This document shows positions 53,471 through 63,819 of a stretch of DNA of 64,000 bases, in pieces. Below the pieces are notes generated by a model. It was not told where the DNA came from and ran no database searches. It worked only from the letters and a program-made list of their open reading frames with translations. Source of the stretch: Ignavibacteriales bacterium (GTDB lineage Bacteria; Bacteroidota; Ignavibacteria; Ignavibacteriales; Melioribacteraceae). The stretch's first letter is position 1, and each line of letters starts with the position of its first letter. The DNA lies in contig JAPLFF010000005.1 of assembly GCA_026390775.1 (NCBI GenBank), forward strand, positions 1 through 64,000, given 5' to 3'. The position numbers and the translations under genes are program-made.

Positions 53471-54640
53471 TTAACCCCCTCTTAATGCACCAACAATATT
53501 TAACCTTGAAGCACGAACTGCAGGCAAGAATCCACCGAGCAGTCCCATAACAACCGCAAAGATTAAACATGAAATAATTATTGATGGATTTAAAGCAAAC
53601 GCAAATGATAAATCAGAGAATGAATTAAAGTTTAGTGTTGAGATTGTAAATAACTGTAAGAATGATGCTAAGAACAATCCAACTGCGGCACCGATCAATG
53701 TAATCAGTAAAGATTCACTTAAAAATGCGAGGAGAATACTTCTACGTTTGAAACCAAGTGAGCGCATCGTTCCAATTTCAACTGTTCTGTTAGCAACAGC
53801 GGCATACATTGTAATAGTTGCGCCAATAATTGCACCGAAACTAAATATTACTGTAATAAAGGTTCCGAGAATTCGAATGAATGCTGCAAGAAATTCCGAT
53901 TGCATCTCGAAGAATCTTTGTTCAGTCATTACTTCAAATTGTTGAAGTCTTCTGTCTGCATTAAATTCTCTTTGGAATTTTTCAAAGTTATTCGGGTTAT
54001 CTAATTTAATTGTCATAGTTGAAACAGTATTACCGCGATTAAATGCACTCTGCAACTGAGTTGCATCGCCCCAAACTTCGGATTCAAATCCGCTTCCGTT
54101 TGCTTCGAACAAACCAACAACGGTCCAGTTATCACCGGCAAATTTTATTTTACTTCCTATCTCAGCTCCGGCAAATTTATTTGATATTGATTTACCGACA
54201 ATCAATTCCCTTAAAGAAGGGTTGAACATTCTTCCTTCGGTTATTTTCAATTGCGAACGCAAAATATTAACCAATTGCGAAACACCACGAACTGTTATGT
54301 TACTCATTCCGCCTTTTTTTATTTCTAAATTAATTATCACTACCGGTTCGCCGGAAATTATTTGTCTTCCGTCGTTTGTTTTCGCTATGTATGGAAATGT
54401 CCGAACAACATTTTGTGTTTCACCATCAACGATGCTGGAAATTTCACCTTGTGAAGATTTTCTCATCACCATAACATTTTCTTTTGATCCCGTTGCAACT
54501 AAAGTTTTTTCAACACCGTAAGCCATCATAAGCACAGCCGCAAATACAAACACAACAAGCGCAATACCTGCAACTGTAATTAATGTTGTAAGTTTTCTAG
54601 TTATCAAACTTCTTATAGTGTATTTGAATGGAACTGCCAT
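53471..54640 (-). CDS. ABC transporter permease (MacB/FtsX-like), second copy
   Basis: A 389-residue permease with one N-terminal membrane helix, a periplasmic MacB-PCD-like domain (about residues 45-245) and three C-terminal helices in the FtsX domain (RTVEIGTMRSLGFKRRSIL is the conserved coupling segment). It probably exports a lipophilic or peptide substrate together with the other permease and the ATPase upstream. It ends ...RASRLNIVGALRGG, a common MacB-type end. The operon order is adaptor, ATPase, permease, permease. Confidence 0.92.
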   Translation of the reverse strand: MAVPFKYTIRSLITRKLTTLITVAGIALVVFVFAAVLMMAYGVEKTLVATGSKENVMVMRKSSQGEISSIVDGETQNVVRTFPYIAKTNDGRQIISGEPVVIINLEIKKGGMSNITVRGVSQLVNILRSQLKITEGRMFNPSLRELIVGKSISNKFAGAEIGSKIKFAGDNWTVVGLFEANGSGFESEVWGDATQLQSAFNRGNTVSTMTIKLDNPNNFEKFQREFNADRRLQQFEVMTEQRFFEMQSEFLAAFIRILGTFITVIFSFGAIIGATITMYAAVANRTVEIGTMRSLGFKRRSILLAFLSESLLITLIGAAVGLFLASFLQLFTISTLNFNSFSDLSFAFALNPSIIISCLIFAVVMGLLGGFLPAVRASRLNIVGALRGG

Positions 54641-54689
54641 GTTAACCTCTTTTTGTCATTCCGCACTTGATGCAGAATCTATTTAAAAT

Positions 54690-55847
54690 TTATCCGACAA
54701 ACCTAAATCCATCAACAATCTTTGTTCCAAGTGCACGTTGAATCGGGAATATTGCAGCAAGCAATCCAACTAACAAAGTTGCTATAACTGCAAGAACAAT
54801 AGTGATCGGTTCAATAAAGAAGAACGGGAAAAATCCTTTCGGCATTGCCTGTTCAAATCCCGACACAACTGGGAATGTTAGAGCTAAACCAATTCCTCCG
54901 CCAAGACAAGCGATCAACATAGATTCACCAAGAATCAAACCGGTTAAGTGAAGAGCTGAAAATCCAAGTGTTTTGAATACTGCATACTCACGTGTTCTTT
55001 CCCGTGCAGACATTATCATTGTGTTAGCAACAACTAATAAAATTATTCCTATGATCATGAAAGACATCCAGTTCATTGCTGTTATGATTGCACCGGAAGC
55101 AGAAATAAATCCCTGTGTAAATGCTTTTTCTGTTTCTGTTTTTGTTTCAGCGGTTGAATTCTTGAACATCTCATCAATCTGATTTGAAATTTGTGCAGAG
55201 CGATTCGGATCATCAATCTGAACCATATACCACATAACTTGATTAGCACGTGGCGGAGTTTCTACTTTCATTCGTTCGTTTATATAATCCACATGAAAAA
55301 CCATTTGAGTTGCATCTGTGTTTTTATTCTTAGGTTTATATATTCCGCGAACTTCGAATTCCCATCTACCGGGATAAATATCTCCGTCGAGCACCATTTG
55401 ATCGCCGATTTTCAAATTATATTGTTTTGCAATTAGGGAACCAATGACACATCCGTTTCTTTGTTTCTTATATGATTCGAATTCTGCTTTCGGTAATAAA
55501 AATTCAGGATAAACTTCGAACATGTTATCATCTACAGCCATTCTAGCAAAGAAATTCTTTTTGTCTTTGTAAACTCCACCAAACCAAATTGCACCGCATA
55601 CATTGGTAACTCCAGGGACAGATTGAATTTTATCTTTATACGCAAATGGTAATGGAAAAATGAATGAAACTGATTGACGGGTTATCAACCGGTTCGCCAT
55701 TGTTGCATCAACACTTGAATACCAAATGGTAACCACAGTTCTCAACAAACCAAATGCAATGATCGCAATTGTAATTCCAAGAATTGTAAGGGATGTTCTC
55801 AGCTTGTGTCGAAGTGCATTCTTAAAAATTAATTTAAATATTTTCAT
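54690..55847 (-). CDS. ABC transporter permease (MacB/FtsX-like), first copy
   Basis: A 385-residue permease of the same type: N-terminal helix (about 18-40), a periplasmic MacB-PCD domain, and FtsX-domain helices with the coupling segment RTREYAVFKTLGFSALHLTG. It ends in IPIQRALGTKIVDGFR. It differs from the next copy, so the two probably form a heterodimer. It lies 9 nt after the ATPase gene. Confidence 0.92.
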   Translation of the reverse strand: MKIFKLIFKNALRHKLRTSLTILGITIAIIAFGLLRTVVTIWYSSVDATMANRLITRQSVSFIFPLPFAYKDKIQSVPGVTNVCGAIWFGGVYKDKKNFFARMAVDDNMFEVYPEFLLPKAEFESYKKQRNGCVIGSLIAKQYNLKIGDQMVLDGDIYPGRWEFEVRGIYKPKNKNTDATQMVFHVDYINERMKVETPPRANQVMWYMVQIDDPNRSAQISNQIDEMFKNSTAETKTETEKAFTQGFISASGAIITAMNWMSFMIIGIILLVVANTMIMSARERTREYAVFKTLGFSALHLTGLILGESMLIACLGGGIGLALTFPVVSGFEQAMPKGFFPFFFIEPITIVLAVIATLLVGLLAAIFPIQRALGTKIVDGFRFVG

Positions 55848-55856
55848 ATCGGCTCC

Positions 55857-56528
55857 TTACACCAAATCGCCTTTATCGAGATGAAGCTTACGGGAAGCTT
55901 TCTCGGCGGCGTGCGGATCGTGAGTAACCACTATAACAGTTTTTTTGAATTCTTTATTTAATCGGTCAATCAATGTTAGAATTTCTTCAGCAGACTTTCT
56001 ATCAAGATCACCGGTTGGTTCATCAGCAACAAGTATTACCGGATCGGTAACAATAGCGCGTGCAATTGCTACACGCTGTTCCTGTCCGCCGGAAAGTTGT
56101 TTCGGATAATGACTCATTCTATCGCCAAGTCCAACAATATTTAATGTTGCTTCAACGTGTTTTCTTCTTTCGGATTTGGAAAGTTTTGTAAGAAGAAGCG
56201 GAAGTTCAACATTTTCAAATGCAGTAAGAACAGGAATTAAATTATAAAATTGAAAAACAAAACCGACATTTGATGAACGCCATTTTGCAAGAGCTGATTC
56301 GCCAAGTTTTGCTATGTTCGTTCCTGCTACTGTTACTTCTCCATTTGTCGGACGGTCAATACCGGCAATTAAATTTAACAATGTTGTTTTACCGGAACCG
56401 GAAGGTCCCATCAGTGCAAGAAATTCTCCTTCTTGAACATCAAGAGTGATATCATGAAGAACAGGAATTTCCAAACTGTTTCGCCAGTATGATTTCGATA
56501 AATTTTTTACTTGAATAATTGCACTCAT
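55857..56528 (-). CDS. ABC transporter ATP-binding protein (MacB/LolD type)
   Basis: A 223-residue ATPase that powers the permeases encoded next to it. Motifs: Walker [15 protein letters not shown]-loop VFQFYNL, signature [14 protein letters not shown], Walker [14 protein letters not shown], and the switch His in [10 protein letters not shown]. The DEPTGDLD ending and size are typical of LolD/MacB-like ATPases working with FtsX-type permeases. It is encoded between the adaptor and the first permease. Confidence 0.95.
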   Translation of the reverse strand: MSAIIQVKNLSKSYWRNSLEIPVLHDITLDVQEGEFLALMGPSGSGKTTLLNLIAGIDRPTNGEVTVAGTNIAKLGESALAKWRSSNVGFVFQFYNLIPVLTAFENVELPLLLTKLSKSERRKHVEATLNIVGLGDRMSHYPKQLSGGQEQRVAIARAIVTDPVILVADEPTGDLDRKSAEEILTLIDRLNKEFKKTVIVVTHDPHAAEKASRKLHLDKGDLV

Positions 56529-56600
56529 TCAATACTCCTTTCAAAATAATTTCTTGACCACTTAAAGTCCTCGCCTTTGGAGAGGATTTAGGTGAGGCTT

Positions 56601-57794
56601 TTATTTATTAATTTTAACTTTCGCACCATCTTTAATTTCAGCAGTAACATTATCAATAATTTCATCACCGTTTTCCAATCCATTAGTGATTTCAATAAAA
56701 GAACCAAAATCTTTTCCGGTTGTTACTGCAACTTGAACAACTTTCTCATCACGAACTTTGAAAGTAAATTTCTGATCTCCTCTGGTAACAACCGCAGTTT
56801 TAGGAACAACTAAATTCGGTTTTTCATTTTTCAATTCTTCTTTCATTGCTTCACGAAGGAAGAGAACTTTTGCGCTCATTTCCGGAAGAACTCGTTTATC
56901 ATAACTCTTAAATCCAACTTTAACCATAACTGTAGCTTTACCGCGGTCTGCTGTTGGAACGATCTTAGCAACATAACCGGCATAATTATGCCCGGGGTAT
57001 GCATCAAGTGTGATCTGGCAATTCTGATTTGGTTCGATCTTTTCAATATTCGACTCGCTCACATCTGCTTCGACTTGCAAAGAATTCATATCAGCCATAG
57101 TTACAACGGCGGCTTTGGAATTTACGCCCGCACCCATCGGTGCAACAACTTCGCCAACATCTGCATTTTTTGTAAGAACGGTTCCATTGAATGGTGCCCG
57201 CACCAAAGTATTTTCAAGAGCAACTTCTGATTGCGTAACTAATGCTTTAGCAACTTCAATTGATGCAAGCACTCTATTATATCTTGTCTCAGCGGCATCA
57301 AATTCCATTTGACTTGCAGAACCGGTTCTTAATAAATCTTTTTGACGATTATAATTTTTTTCGGCATCATTTAAATCTGCTTGACTAAGTTTTAAATTTG
57401 CTTTCGCTTGATCAAGTTGAGCTTTGATATCGCTGTCTTCCAATCTTGCTATAACTTGGTTAACCGAAACTTTATCGCCCTCAACAACTCCAAGATAAAC
57501 TAAACGTCCCATTCCTTTTGAAGCAACTGCAGCTTTTCTTTGTGCAACTACATAACCGCTTGCTGTTAATATGGCGCTACTTTGCGCTGATGATTGCGTC
57601 GCTGCATAAGTCATCTTCACTTCTATAGCCGGACTTGTGTAAGATTTAAATAGAAATACAATGACAAGTAAAATAATTGTAATACCTAATCCGGTAGCAA
57701 TCATTTTAACAAGCTTTCCCTTCTGTTCGGGATTTACATTTTTCTGGCTTCTGTCAATTTTTAATGAAGATAAATCCGCGCTTTTTGTTTCCAC
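56601..57794 (-). CDS. Periplasmic adaptor subunit (MacA/HlyD family)
   Basis: A 397-residue membrane-fusion protein. It has an N-terminal cytoplasmic tail, a membrane helix (about residues 29-50), a barrel-sandwich/lipoyl half (VVAQRKAAVASKGMGRLVYLG), a coiled-coil hairpin (about 110-185; LDQAKANLKLSQADLNDAEKNY) and beta-barrel parts to the end. It couples the MacB-like transporter to an outer-membrane channel; no TolC gene is visible here. The start codon is GTG at 57794, behind a GAG-rich site; the N-terminal anchor supports this start. Confidence 0.92.
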   Translation of the reverse strand: METKSADLSSLKIDRSQKNVNPEQKGKLVKMIATGLGITIILLVIVFLFKSYTSPAIEVKMTYAATQSSAQSSAILTASGYVVAQRKAAVASKGMGRLVYLGVVEGDKVSVNQVIARLEDSDIKAQLDQAKANLKLSQADLNDAEKNYNRQKDLLRTGSASQMEFDAAETRYNRVLASIEVAKALVTQSEVALENTLVRAPFNGTVLTKNADVGEVVAPMGAGVNSKAAVVTMADMNSLQVEADVSESNIEKIEPNQNCQITLDAYPGHNYAGYVAKIVPTADRGKATVMVKVGFKSYDKRVLPEMSAKVLFLREAMKEELKNEKPNLVVPKTAVVTRGDQKFTFKVRDEKVVQVAVTTGKDFGSFIEITNGLENGDEIIDNVTAEIKDGAKVKINK

Positions 57795-57968
57795 TTTCTC
57801 ACTCTTTATTTTGTTATTACAGGATAGGTTGCGTTAAAATAATAAATTACATTACTCCAAAACAAGATCGAATATTTATTTGTTTATTGAGACGTAACAA
57901 GGTGTGTATTTGTTATAATAAATTTTATTTCGGATTTTCTGTCAGCTGAAAAATGCAGCAGAAATTGA

Positions 57969-58736
57969 TTAATAGTTACTCAGTAATTTAATCATGGAAC
58001 GATGAACAAAATTATTTGTTGCTAAAATCTGCTTAGAATAAATATCAATCTTCTCTCCAGCAAAATTCGTAACTACACCGCTGGCTTCTTCAACAATTAA
58101 TTTGCCCGCGCAAATATCCCAAGGATGAAGATGGACTTCCCAAAATCCGTCAAACACTCCTAAAGCAACATAACAAAAATCAATTGCGGCAGAACCAAGA
58201 CGGCGAACAGCGCGTGCAGATTTTAATGAATCAATAAATCTTTCAAATGCATGATCTGGATTTTCTGCTATGTTGTACGGGAACCCGGTAACAAGAACAC
58301 TTTTTCTCAAATCTGTATTTGAGCTAACTTTTAATTTCATTCCATTGCGGAAAGAACCGCTTCCTTTTTCAGATGTATAGATTTCATCTCTCATAATATC
58401 ATAAACAGCACCGCAAATTGTCCCGCCATTTTTCTGCACACCGATTGAAACAGCAAACATTGGAAATCCATGTGCAAAGTTTGTTGTCCCATCAAGCGGA
58501 TCTATTACCCAGAGATATTCGGAACTTGTTCCGTGTTCACCGCTCTCTTCCGCAAGAACTGAGTGACCGGGAAATTCTTTTTTAATAAAATCAATTATCA
58601 AAGCTTCAGATTTTTTATCTATCTCAGTTACAAGGTCTGATGAATTTGTTTTGTATTCAGTAGAAAAATTTTTCCCAAATCCTTCTCTTACAATTTCTCC
58701 AGCTTCTTTTGAGATTTGAATAACTTTATCAATCAT
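57969..58736 (-). CDS. Inositol-1-monophosphatase family protein
   Basis: A 255-residue metal-dependent phosphatase of the IMPase family. Its metal site is visible: EESGEHG, WVIDPLDGTTNFAHGF and HPWDICAGKLIVEEASG. It hydrolyses inositol monophosphate and may act on related sugar phosphates or on NADP. The start at 58736 (MIDKVIQI) is preferred over 58748. It stands alone, transcribed away from lon, with a 174-bp gap to the adaptor gene downstream. Confidence 0.93.
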   Translation of the reverse strand: MIDKVIQISKEAGEIVREGFGKNFSTEYKTNSSDLVTEIDKKSEALIIDFIKKEFPGHSVLAEESGEHGTSSEYLWVIDPLDGTTNFAHGFPMFAVSIGVQKNGGTICGAVYDIMRDEIYTSEKGSGSFRNGMKLKVSSNTDLRKSVLVTGFPYNIAENPDHAFERFIDSLKSARAVRRLGSAAIDFCYVALGVFDGFWEVHLHPWDICAGKLIVEEASGVVTNFAGEKIDIYSKQILATNNFVHRSMIKLLSNY

Positions 58737-58876
58737 TATTATCCACAATTTATTTAAGCAAAAATAGTCTAATAAAATATTTCTTGCTCATAATCTTGAT
58801 CGTATTTATTCCTATTCACAAAAAGTAAGATCAAGATCATGAAAAGAATAGATAAATATATGCTCTAGCTGGTTTC

Positions 58877-58905
58877 TTGATAGCCCAGTGATTTGTTGGT
58901 ATATT
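58877..58905 (+). promoter_or_regulatory. Candidate lon promoter
   Basis: TTGATA (58877-58882), a 17-nt spacer and TATATT (58900-58905) form a near-consensus -35/-10 pair about 40 nt before the lon ATG. It is the clearest such promoter in the window. It differs from the TAnnTTTG boxes elsewhere. Confidence 0.6.
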
Positions 58906-58945
58906 TACTTAAAGATTAATTAAAACAGTGGAGAAATTAATTTTA

Positions 58946-61369
58946 ATGGATGAAATTATTAGTAAGACAAGCAACGATTATTCAACAATAGACAGTATTC
59001 CACGCATATTACCAGTTCTGCCTCTTCGTGATAATGTAATTTTTCCGTACATGATATTTCCTGTATTGGTTGGAAGAGAACAATCCATAAAAGCCGCAAA
59101 CTTTGCACTCGATGGCTCAAAATATATTTTTCTGGCTGCTCAAAAAAAATCTAATGTAGAAGAACCGGCTAAAGAAGATATTTATACTGAAGGAACGATT
59201 GCAAAAATAATACAGATACTAAAACTGCCAAACGGATTACTTAAAATTTTAGTTGACGGAATAATTCAAGGAAGAATTATTTCTTTCACTGATAGAACAA
59301 ATTTCTACGAAGCCGAGATAGAAGTTATCTCTCAGAAAGATGAAGACCCGCGGGAGAAGAACGCATTGATGCGGCAAATGTCAAATCTTTTCAAAGAGTA
59401 TGTAAAAATAAATAAAGCAGTTCCTCCCGAAGCCGTAACTGCACTTGATAATATTGATGAACCTGACCGTAAATTATTTTACGTTGCGGCAAACATAAAT
59501 CAGCAAATTGAAGTTAAGCAGAAAATCCTACAAAAATTTTCCTTAAAAGATCAGCTCTACGAAGTTATTAGAATTCTTAATTCAGAAATAGAAATTTTGA
59601 AAATTGAAAAAGAGATCGAAGGGAAAGTTCAAGAAAATATTCAAAAGACGCAGCGAAAATTTATTATTCAAGAACAGATTAGAATTTTGCAAGATGAACT
59701 TGGCGAAGAAGATGAAGCATCTCCAGAATTTACAAAACTTAAAGAGCGAATTAAAAATTCCAAGATGCCAAAACCTATTTATGAAAAAGCTATTGAAGAA
59801 TTCAATAAATTGAAGAAAACTCCTCCAAGTTCTCCCGAATCAACTGTCATTCGTAATTATCTTGATTGGCTGATTGATGTTCCTTGGCATATCAAAACAA
59901 AAGACAATCTTGATATAAAAAACGTCCGCAAAATTTTAGATGAAGATCATTACGGTCTTGATAAGCCAAAAGAGAGAATTGTAGAACACATTGCTGTTTT
60001 AAATCTTGTAAAAAATATGCGCGGACAAATTTTATGTTTTGTTGGACCTCCGGGAGTTGGAAAAACTTCGCTTGGAAAATCTATTGCACGTGCGATTGGT
60101 AGAAATTTTGTTCGCATTTCGCTCGGCGGCGTTCGTGATGAAGCAGAGATCCGCGGACATAGAAGAACTTATATCGGTTCAATGCCGGGAAAAATTATTC
60201 AATCAATGAAACGCGCAAAAACAATTAATCCGATTATGCTTCTTGATGAAATAGATAAGATGAGTATGGATTTCCGCGGCGATCCGTCATCTGCCATGCT
60301 AGAAGTTCTAGATCCTGAACAGAACCATACATTCAATGATCATTATCTGGATATTGATTATGATCTTTCTCAAGTTATGTTTATTACAACTGCAAATGTT
60401 AGATATAATATTCCGCTTCCTATACAGGATAGAATGGAAATAATTGAATTACCCGGATATCTTGAGCATGAAAAAGTTCAGATAGCAAAACGACATATCA
60501 TTCCTAAACAGATTCAAGCTCACGGTCTTGAAAAATATAATGTTGAATTCAAAGACGAAGCGATTACCAAAATAATTATGGATTATACACGTGAAGCCGG
60601 TGTTCGAAATCTTGAACGTGAGATCACATCTGTACTTCGTAAAACTGCACGCGAAATAATTATCTCTCATTCAAACAATGGAAGCAAGAAGAAATCTAAA
60701 AAGAAATTTTCTATTGATACTGCGCTTGTTGAAAAGTTTCTTGGTGTTCCAAGGTTCAGAACTCAAAAAGCTGATAAAGAATTACGTGTAGGAAGTGTTA
60801 CTGGTTTAGCATGGACAAGCATGGGTGGTGAGATTCTTCAAGTTGATGCAACTGTTATGACAGGTACAGAAAAACTTACACTCACTGGACAAATTGGAAA
60901 TGTGATGAAAGAATCGGCACAAGCTGCTCTTAGCTATTTACGTTCAAATGCAAAAGATTTTGGGTTAGATTCGAATTTTGCAAAAGACAAAGAGATACAC
61001 ATACATCTTCCCGAAGGTGCGATACCTAAAGACGGACCAAGTGCAGGCATAACATTGGCATTGGCTATGTTTTCCGCTTTAAGCGGTAAAGCTGCACGTA
61101 ATGATGTAGCTATGACCGGGGAAATTACTTTGCGCGGAAAAATTTTACCGATCGGCGGACTAAATGAAAAACTGCTTGCAGCAAGAAGAAGCGGAATAAA
61201 AATAGTTCTGATACCAAAGGAAAATGAAAAAGATCTAAGTGAAATTAAATCGGAAGTTAAAGATGGAATGAATATTATTCCGATTCAGACTATAAAAGAA
61301 GCGTTAAAATTTGTTTTCGAAGCGGATAAAAAACCGAACAAAAAATTATTGAAGAAAAAACCAAAGTAA
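58946..61369 (+). CDS. lon: ATP-dependent protease Lon
   Basis: Lon is a homo-hexameric AAA+ serine protease that degrades damaged and regulatory proteins in the cytoplasm. The 807-residue protein has the LON substrate-binding domain (LPVLPLRDNVIFPYMIFPV), Walker A GPPGVGKT (367-374), Walker B in IMLLDEIDKM, and the proteolytic domain with catalytic Ser699 in KDGPSAG and the Lys about 43 residues later (GGLNEKLLAA). The ATG at 58946 was chosen; a GTG at 58928 would add six residues, but the GGAG at 58929 then lies inside the gene. It overlaps the next gene by 1 nt. Confidence 0.96.
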   Translation: MDEIISKTSNDYSTIDSIPRILPVLPLRDNVIFPYMIFPVLVGREQSIKAANFALDGSKYIFLAAQKKSNVEEPAKEDIYTEGTIAKIIQILKLPNGLLKILVDGIIQGRIISFTDRTNFYEAEIEVISQKDEDPREKNALMRQMSNLFKEYVKINKAVPPEAVTALDNIDEPDRKLFYVAANINQQIEVKQKILQKFSLKDQLYEVIRILNSEIEILKIEKEIEGKVQENIQKTQRKFIIQEQIRILQDELGEEDEASPEFTKLKERIKNSKMPKPIYEKAIEEFNKLKKTPPSSPESTVIRNYLDWLIDVPWHIKTKDNLDIKNVRKILDEDHYGLDKPKERIVEHIAVLNLVKNMRGQILCFVGPPGVGKTSLGKSIARAIGRNFVRISLGGVRDEAEIRGHRRTYIGSMPGKIIQSMKRAKTINPIMLLDEIDKMSMDFRGDPSSAMLEVLDPEQNHTFNDHYLDIDYDLSQVMFITTANVRYNIPLPIQDRMEIIELPGYLEHEKVQIAKRHIIPKQIQAHGLEKYNVEFKDEAITKIIMDYTREAGVRNLEREITSVLRKTAREIIISHSNNGSKKKSKKKFSIDTALVEKFLGVPRFRTQKADKELRVGSVTGLAWTSMGGEILQVDATVMTGTEKLTLTGQIGNVMKESAQAALSYLRSNAKDFGLDSNFAKDKEIHIHLPEGAIPKDGPSAGITLALAMFSALSGKAARNDVAMTGEITLRGKILPIGGLNEKLLAARRSGIKIVLIPKENEKDLSEIKSEVKDGMNIIPIQTIKEALKFVFEADKKPNKKLLKKKPK

Positions 61370-61875
61370 TGGCCAAGACTTTAGTTATTAATAAAAATCT
61401 TCCCCTGTCAGAAATTTATGAATCGCTCCTTCAACAATTGAATTCGTTGGTTAATCCGGATGAACCGTTGATCTCAAATCTTGCGAATGTTACTGCAGCG
61501 CTCAAAGATACTTTTAATAAAATTAGTTGGGTTGGTTTCTATCTCTTAAAAGATGGAAAACTTTATCTAGGTCCCTTTCAAGGGAAAGTTGCATGTACAG
61601 TTATCGAAATTGGCAAAGGTGTGTGCGGTGGTTGTGCTGCACGAAAAGAAATAATAATTGTAAACGATGTTGATCAATTTCCGGGGCATATCATATGCGA
61701 CGTCGGTTCACGATCGGAGATTGTAATTCCTTTAATAAAAGATGAAAAGATTTTCGGAGTGTTGGATTTAGATAGTTATCAACTTTCTGCTTTTAATGAA
61801 ACAGATAAAAAATATCTAGAAATTTTGAGCAAAACATTAATTCAAAAACTTTCTTTTGAAAGAATAGTTTTGTAA
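61369..61875 (+). CDS. Free methionine-(R)-sulfoxide reductase (GAF domain)
   Basis: A 168-residue GAF-domain enzyme of the fRMsr type, which reduces free methionine-R-sulfoxide with thioredoxin. The three conserved cysteines are at 76, 86 and 110; the spacing of 10 and 24 matches Cys84/94/118 of E. coli. The segments WVGFYLL, FPGHIICD and SEIVIPL also fit. A fourth Cys89 is present. It is coupled to lon by the TAATG overlap, so it belongs to the stress operon with lon. Confidence 0.93.
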   Translation: MAKTLVINKNLPLSEIYESLLQQLNSLVNPDEPLISNLANVTAALKDTFNKISWVGFYLLKDGKLYLGPFQGKVACTVIEIGKGVCGGCAARKEIIIVNDVDQFPGHIICDVGSRSEIVIPLIKDEKIFGVLDLDSYQLSAFNETDKKYLEILSKTLIQKLSFERIVL

Positions 61876-61887
61876 ATAGGATACAAA

Positions 61888-63555
61888 ATGGCTGAACAAA
61901 TTAAATATATTGTTACTGCACGCAAATGGCGTCCGCAAACTTTTGCAGATGTTGTAGGTCAAGAACATATCACTACAACAATGAAGAATGCAATTCTAAG
62001 CAATCGAATTGCACATGCATATTTATTCGCCGGTCCCAGAGGTGTTGGTAAAACCACCACGGCTCGTATTCTAGCCAAAGTACTGAATTGCCTAAATTCT
62101 AAAAATGGCGAACCATGTAATGAATGTGAAATGTGTCAATCTTTTGCCAATTCACGATCGCTTGATATTATTGAAATAGACGGCGCATCTAACAGACGCA
62201 TTGAAGAAATTAGGACGCTTAGGGAATCAGTTAAATACGCTCCTACAAAAGGCAATTACAAAGTTTATATAATAGATGAAGTGCATATGTTAACAACCGA
62301 ATCATTCAATGCGCTTCTAAAAACATTGGAAGAACCGCCGGAACATACCGTATTCATTTTTGCCACAACCGATGTTCATAAAGTTCCGTTAACAATAATT
62401 TCCCGTTGTCAGCGTTTCGATTTCCGCCGTATTGAAATGAGCGTTATTAAAAAACTATTAAAGGAAATTGCCGATGCTGAAAAAATTAAGATCGATGATA
62501 TAGCTCTCACACTAATTGCAAAAAAAGCCGATGGCGCTCTGCGAGATGCACAGAGTTTATTCGATCAAGTAATTTCTTTCAGCGGGATGGATGTTGATTC
62601 TAACGTTCTCTCGAAAATGTTTAATCTAATTGATGAAGAGATTTATTTTAATATTTCGGATGCAATTCTAAACAAGAATTTTACTGCTGCTTTTGATGTC
62701 TCTCAAAAAATTTATGAGAACGGATGGAATTATGTTGATTTTATAGCTGGGCTGATTGAACATTTTAGGAATATAATGACTGTGGTTGTCCGTAAAAATT
62801 GTGATCTGATAGAAGAAGCGGAGATATTCAAGAATAAATATTTAGAATATATCGGCAAGTTTTCAGAAGGAGATATTTTAAGAATTTTTGCTTTTCTCAA
62901 TAAAGTTCAGTGGGAGATTAAATCATCTTCAAATCAAAAATTAAAAATCGAAATTTCGCTTAGTCATCTAATTGGTTTGGAAAAATCTTCAACTATAACA
63001 GAACTACTTTCTAATATTGATAAAAGCAATCCGGAGACTAAACCAAAAATAGTTCTTGATTCTTCAGTAAAATTTAACTCTTCCTCTAAACAAATTAATT
63101 CTCCTATTTCAAATGTGCGACCAGCACTAAAAGAGGAAATCATTGTTCCTGAAATAAAAGAATTTATTACCCCAACGTTAAACAGCACAACAGATTTTAA
63201 CGATATTATCTCCAAGTGGAATAATTTTATAGAACAGGTAAAATCAGAAAAATTATTTTTTGCATCAGTTTTATTAAACTCAAATCCTGTTGAATTCAAT
63301 AACCATCAATTGCATCTTGAAGTTGAACATCCTGAAGATGGTGACATAATAAACAACAATAAAACCTATCTTGATAAAAAGACAAAAGAAGTGTTCGGTC
63401 AAAAAATTGAAATGAAAATCTCAAAAGGGAAAAAATCTTCCGCAACAAAAAAAGCCATATATGCAAATCCGAACAATAATTCCACAAAAGCTGATGAAGA
63501 TCCAATTGCAAACGCAATAATAAACGAACTCGGCGGAAGAGAAATCAAACGGTAG
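61888..63555 (+). CDS. dnaX: DNA polymerase III subunit gamma/tau
   Basis: DnaX is the ATPase core of the clamp loader of the replicative polymerase. The 555-residue protein has Walker A GPRGVGKTT (49-57), zinc ligands Cys68, Cys77, Cys80 and Cys83, IIDEVHML (Walker B), TLEEPPEHTVFIFATT and the SRC motif TIISRCQRF. The C-terminal part from about 370 is low-complexity, as in tau. I do not see a clear frameshift site for a gamma form in the usual position. It starts 12 nt after the methionine sulfoxide reductase gene. Confidence 0.96.
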   Translation: MAEQIKYIVTARKWRPQTFADVVGQEHITTTMKNAILSNRIAHAYLFAGPRGVGKTTTARILAKVLNCLNSKNGEPCNECEMCQSFANSRSLDIIEIDGASNRRIEEIRTLRESVKYAPTKGNYKVYIIDEVHMLTTESFNALLKTLEEPPEHTVFIFATTDVHKVPLTIISRCQRFDFRRIEMSVIKKLLKEIADAEKIKIDDIALTLIAKKADGALRDAQSLFDQVISFSGMDVDSNVLSKMFNLIDEEIYFNISDAILNKNFTAAFDVSQKIYENGWNYVDFIAGLIEHFRNIMTVVVRKNCDLIEEAEIFKNKYLEYIGKFSEGDILRIFAFLNKVQWEIKSSSNQKLKIEISLSHLIGLEKSSTITELLSNIDKSNPETKPKIVLDSSVKFNSSSKQINSPISNVRPALKEEIIVPEIKEFITPTLNSTTDFNDIISKWNNFIEQVKSEKLFFASVLLNSNPVEFNNHQLHLEVEHPEDGDIINNNKTYLDKKTKEVFGQKIEMKISKGKKSSATKKAIYANPNNNSTKADEDPIANAIINELGGREIKR

Positions 63556-63580
63556 TTCAAATTTTATATTTTTTACTAAC

Positions 63581-63612
63581 AAAAAAGCCCAAACGAAAAT
63601 CGAATGGGCTTC
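63581..63612 (-). terminator. rRNA operon terminator
   Basis: AAGCCCA (63585-63591) pairs with TGGGCTT (63605-63611), with further pairing inside (CGA/TCG). On the minus strand the stem is followed by a run of T. It lies about 11 nt beyond the 3' end of 5S rRNA and thus ends the minus-strand rRNA operon. It also lies after dnaX on the plus strand, where the following T-run is weaker. Confidence 0.85.
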
Positions 63613-63622
63613 TTAAATTTAA

Positions 63623-63740
<118 letters not shown>

Positions 63741-63819
63741 AATTTTTGTTTTCTGTCAAACATAAAATGAAAGAAAGAAAGAGATTGAGTCTTTAACATC
63801 TATCTTGAAATATAATAAT

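Noticed and set aside
53406-53570. N-terminal extension of cmk
   Set aside because: The extension is Cys/Trp-rich, overlaps the upstream permease gene and has no counterpart in cytidylate kinases.
61888-63555. Programmed frameshift in dnaX for a gamma subunit
   Set aside because: No slippery A-run with stimulating hairpin is visible in the expected region. A long A-run near 63445 is too close to the 3' end to yield a gamma-like product.
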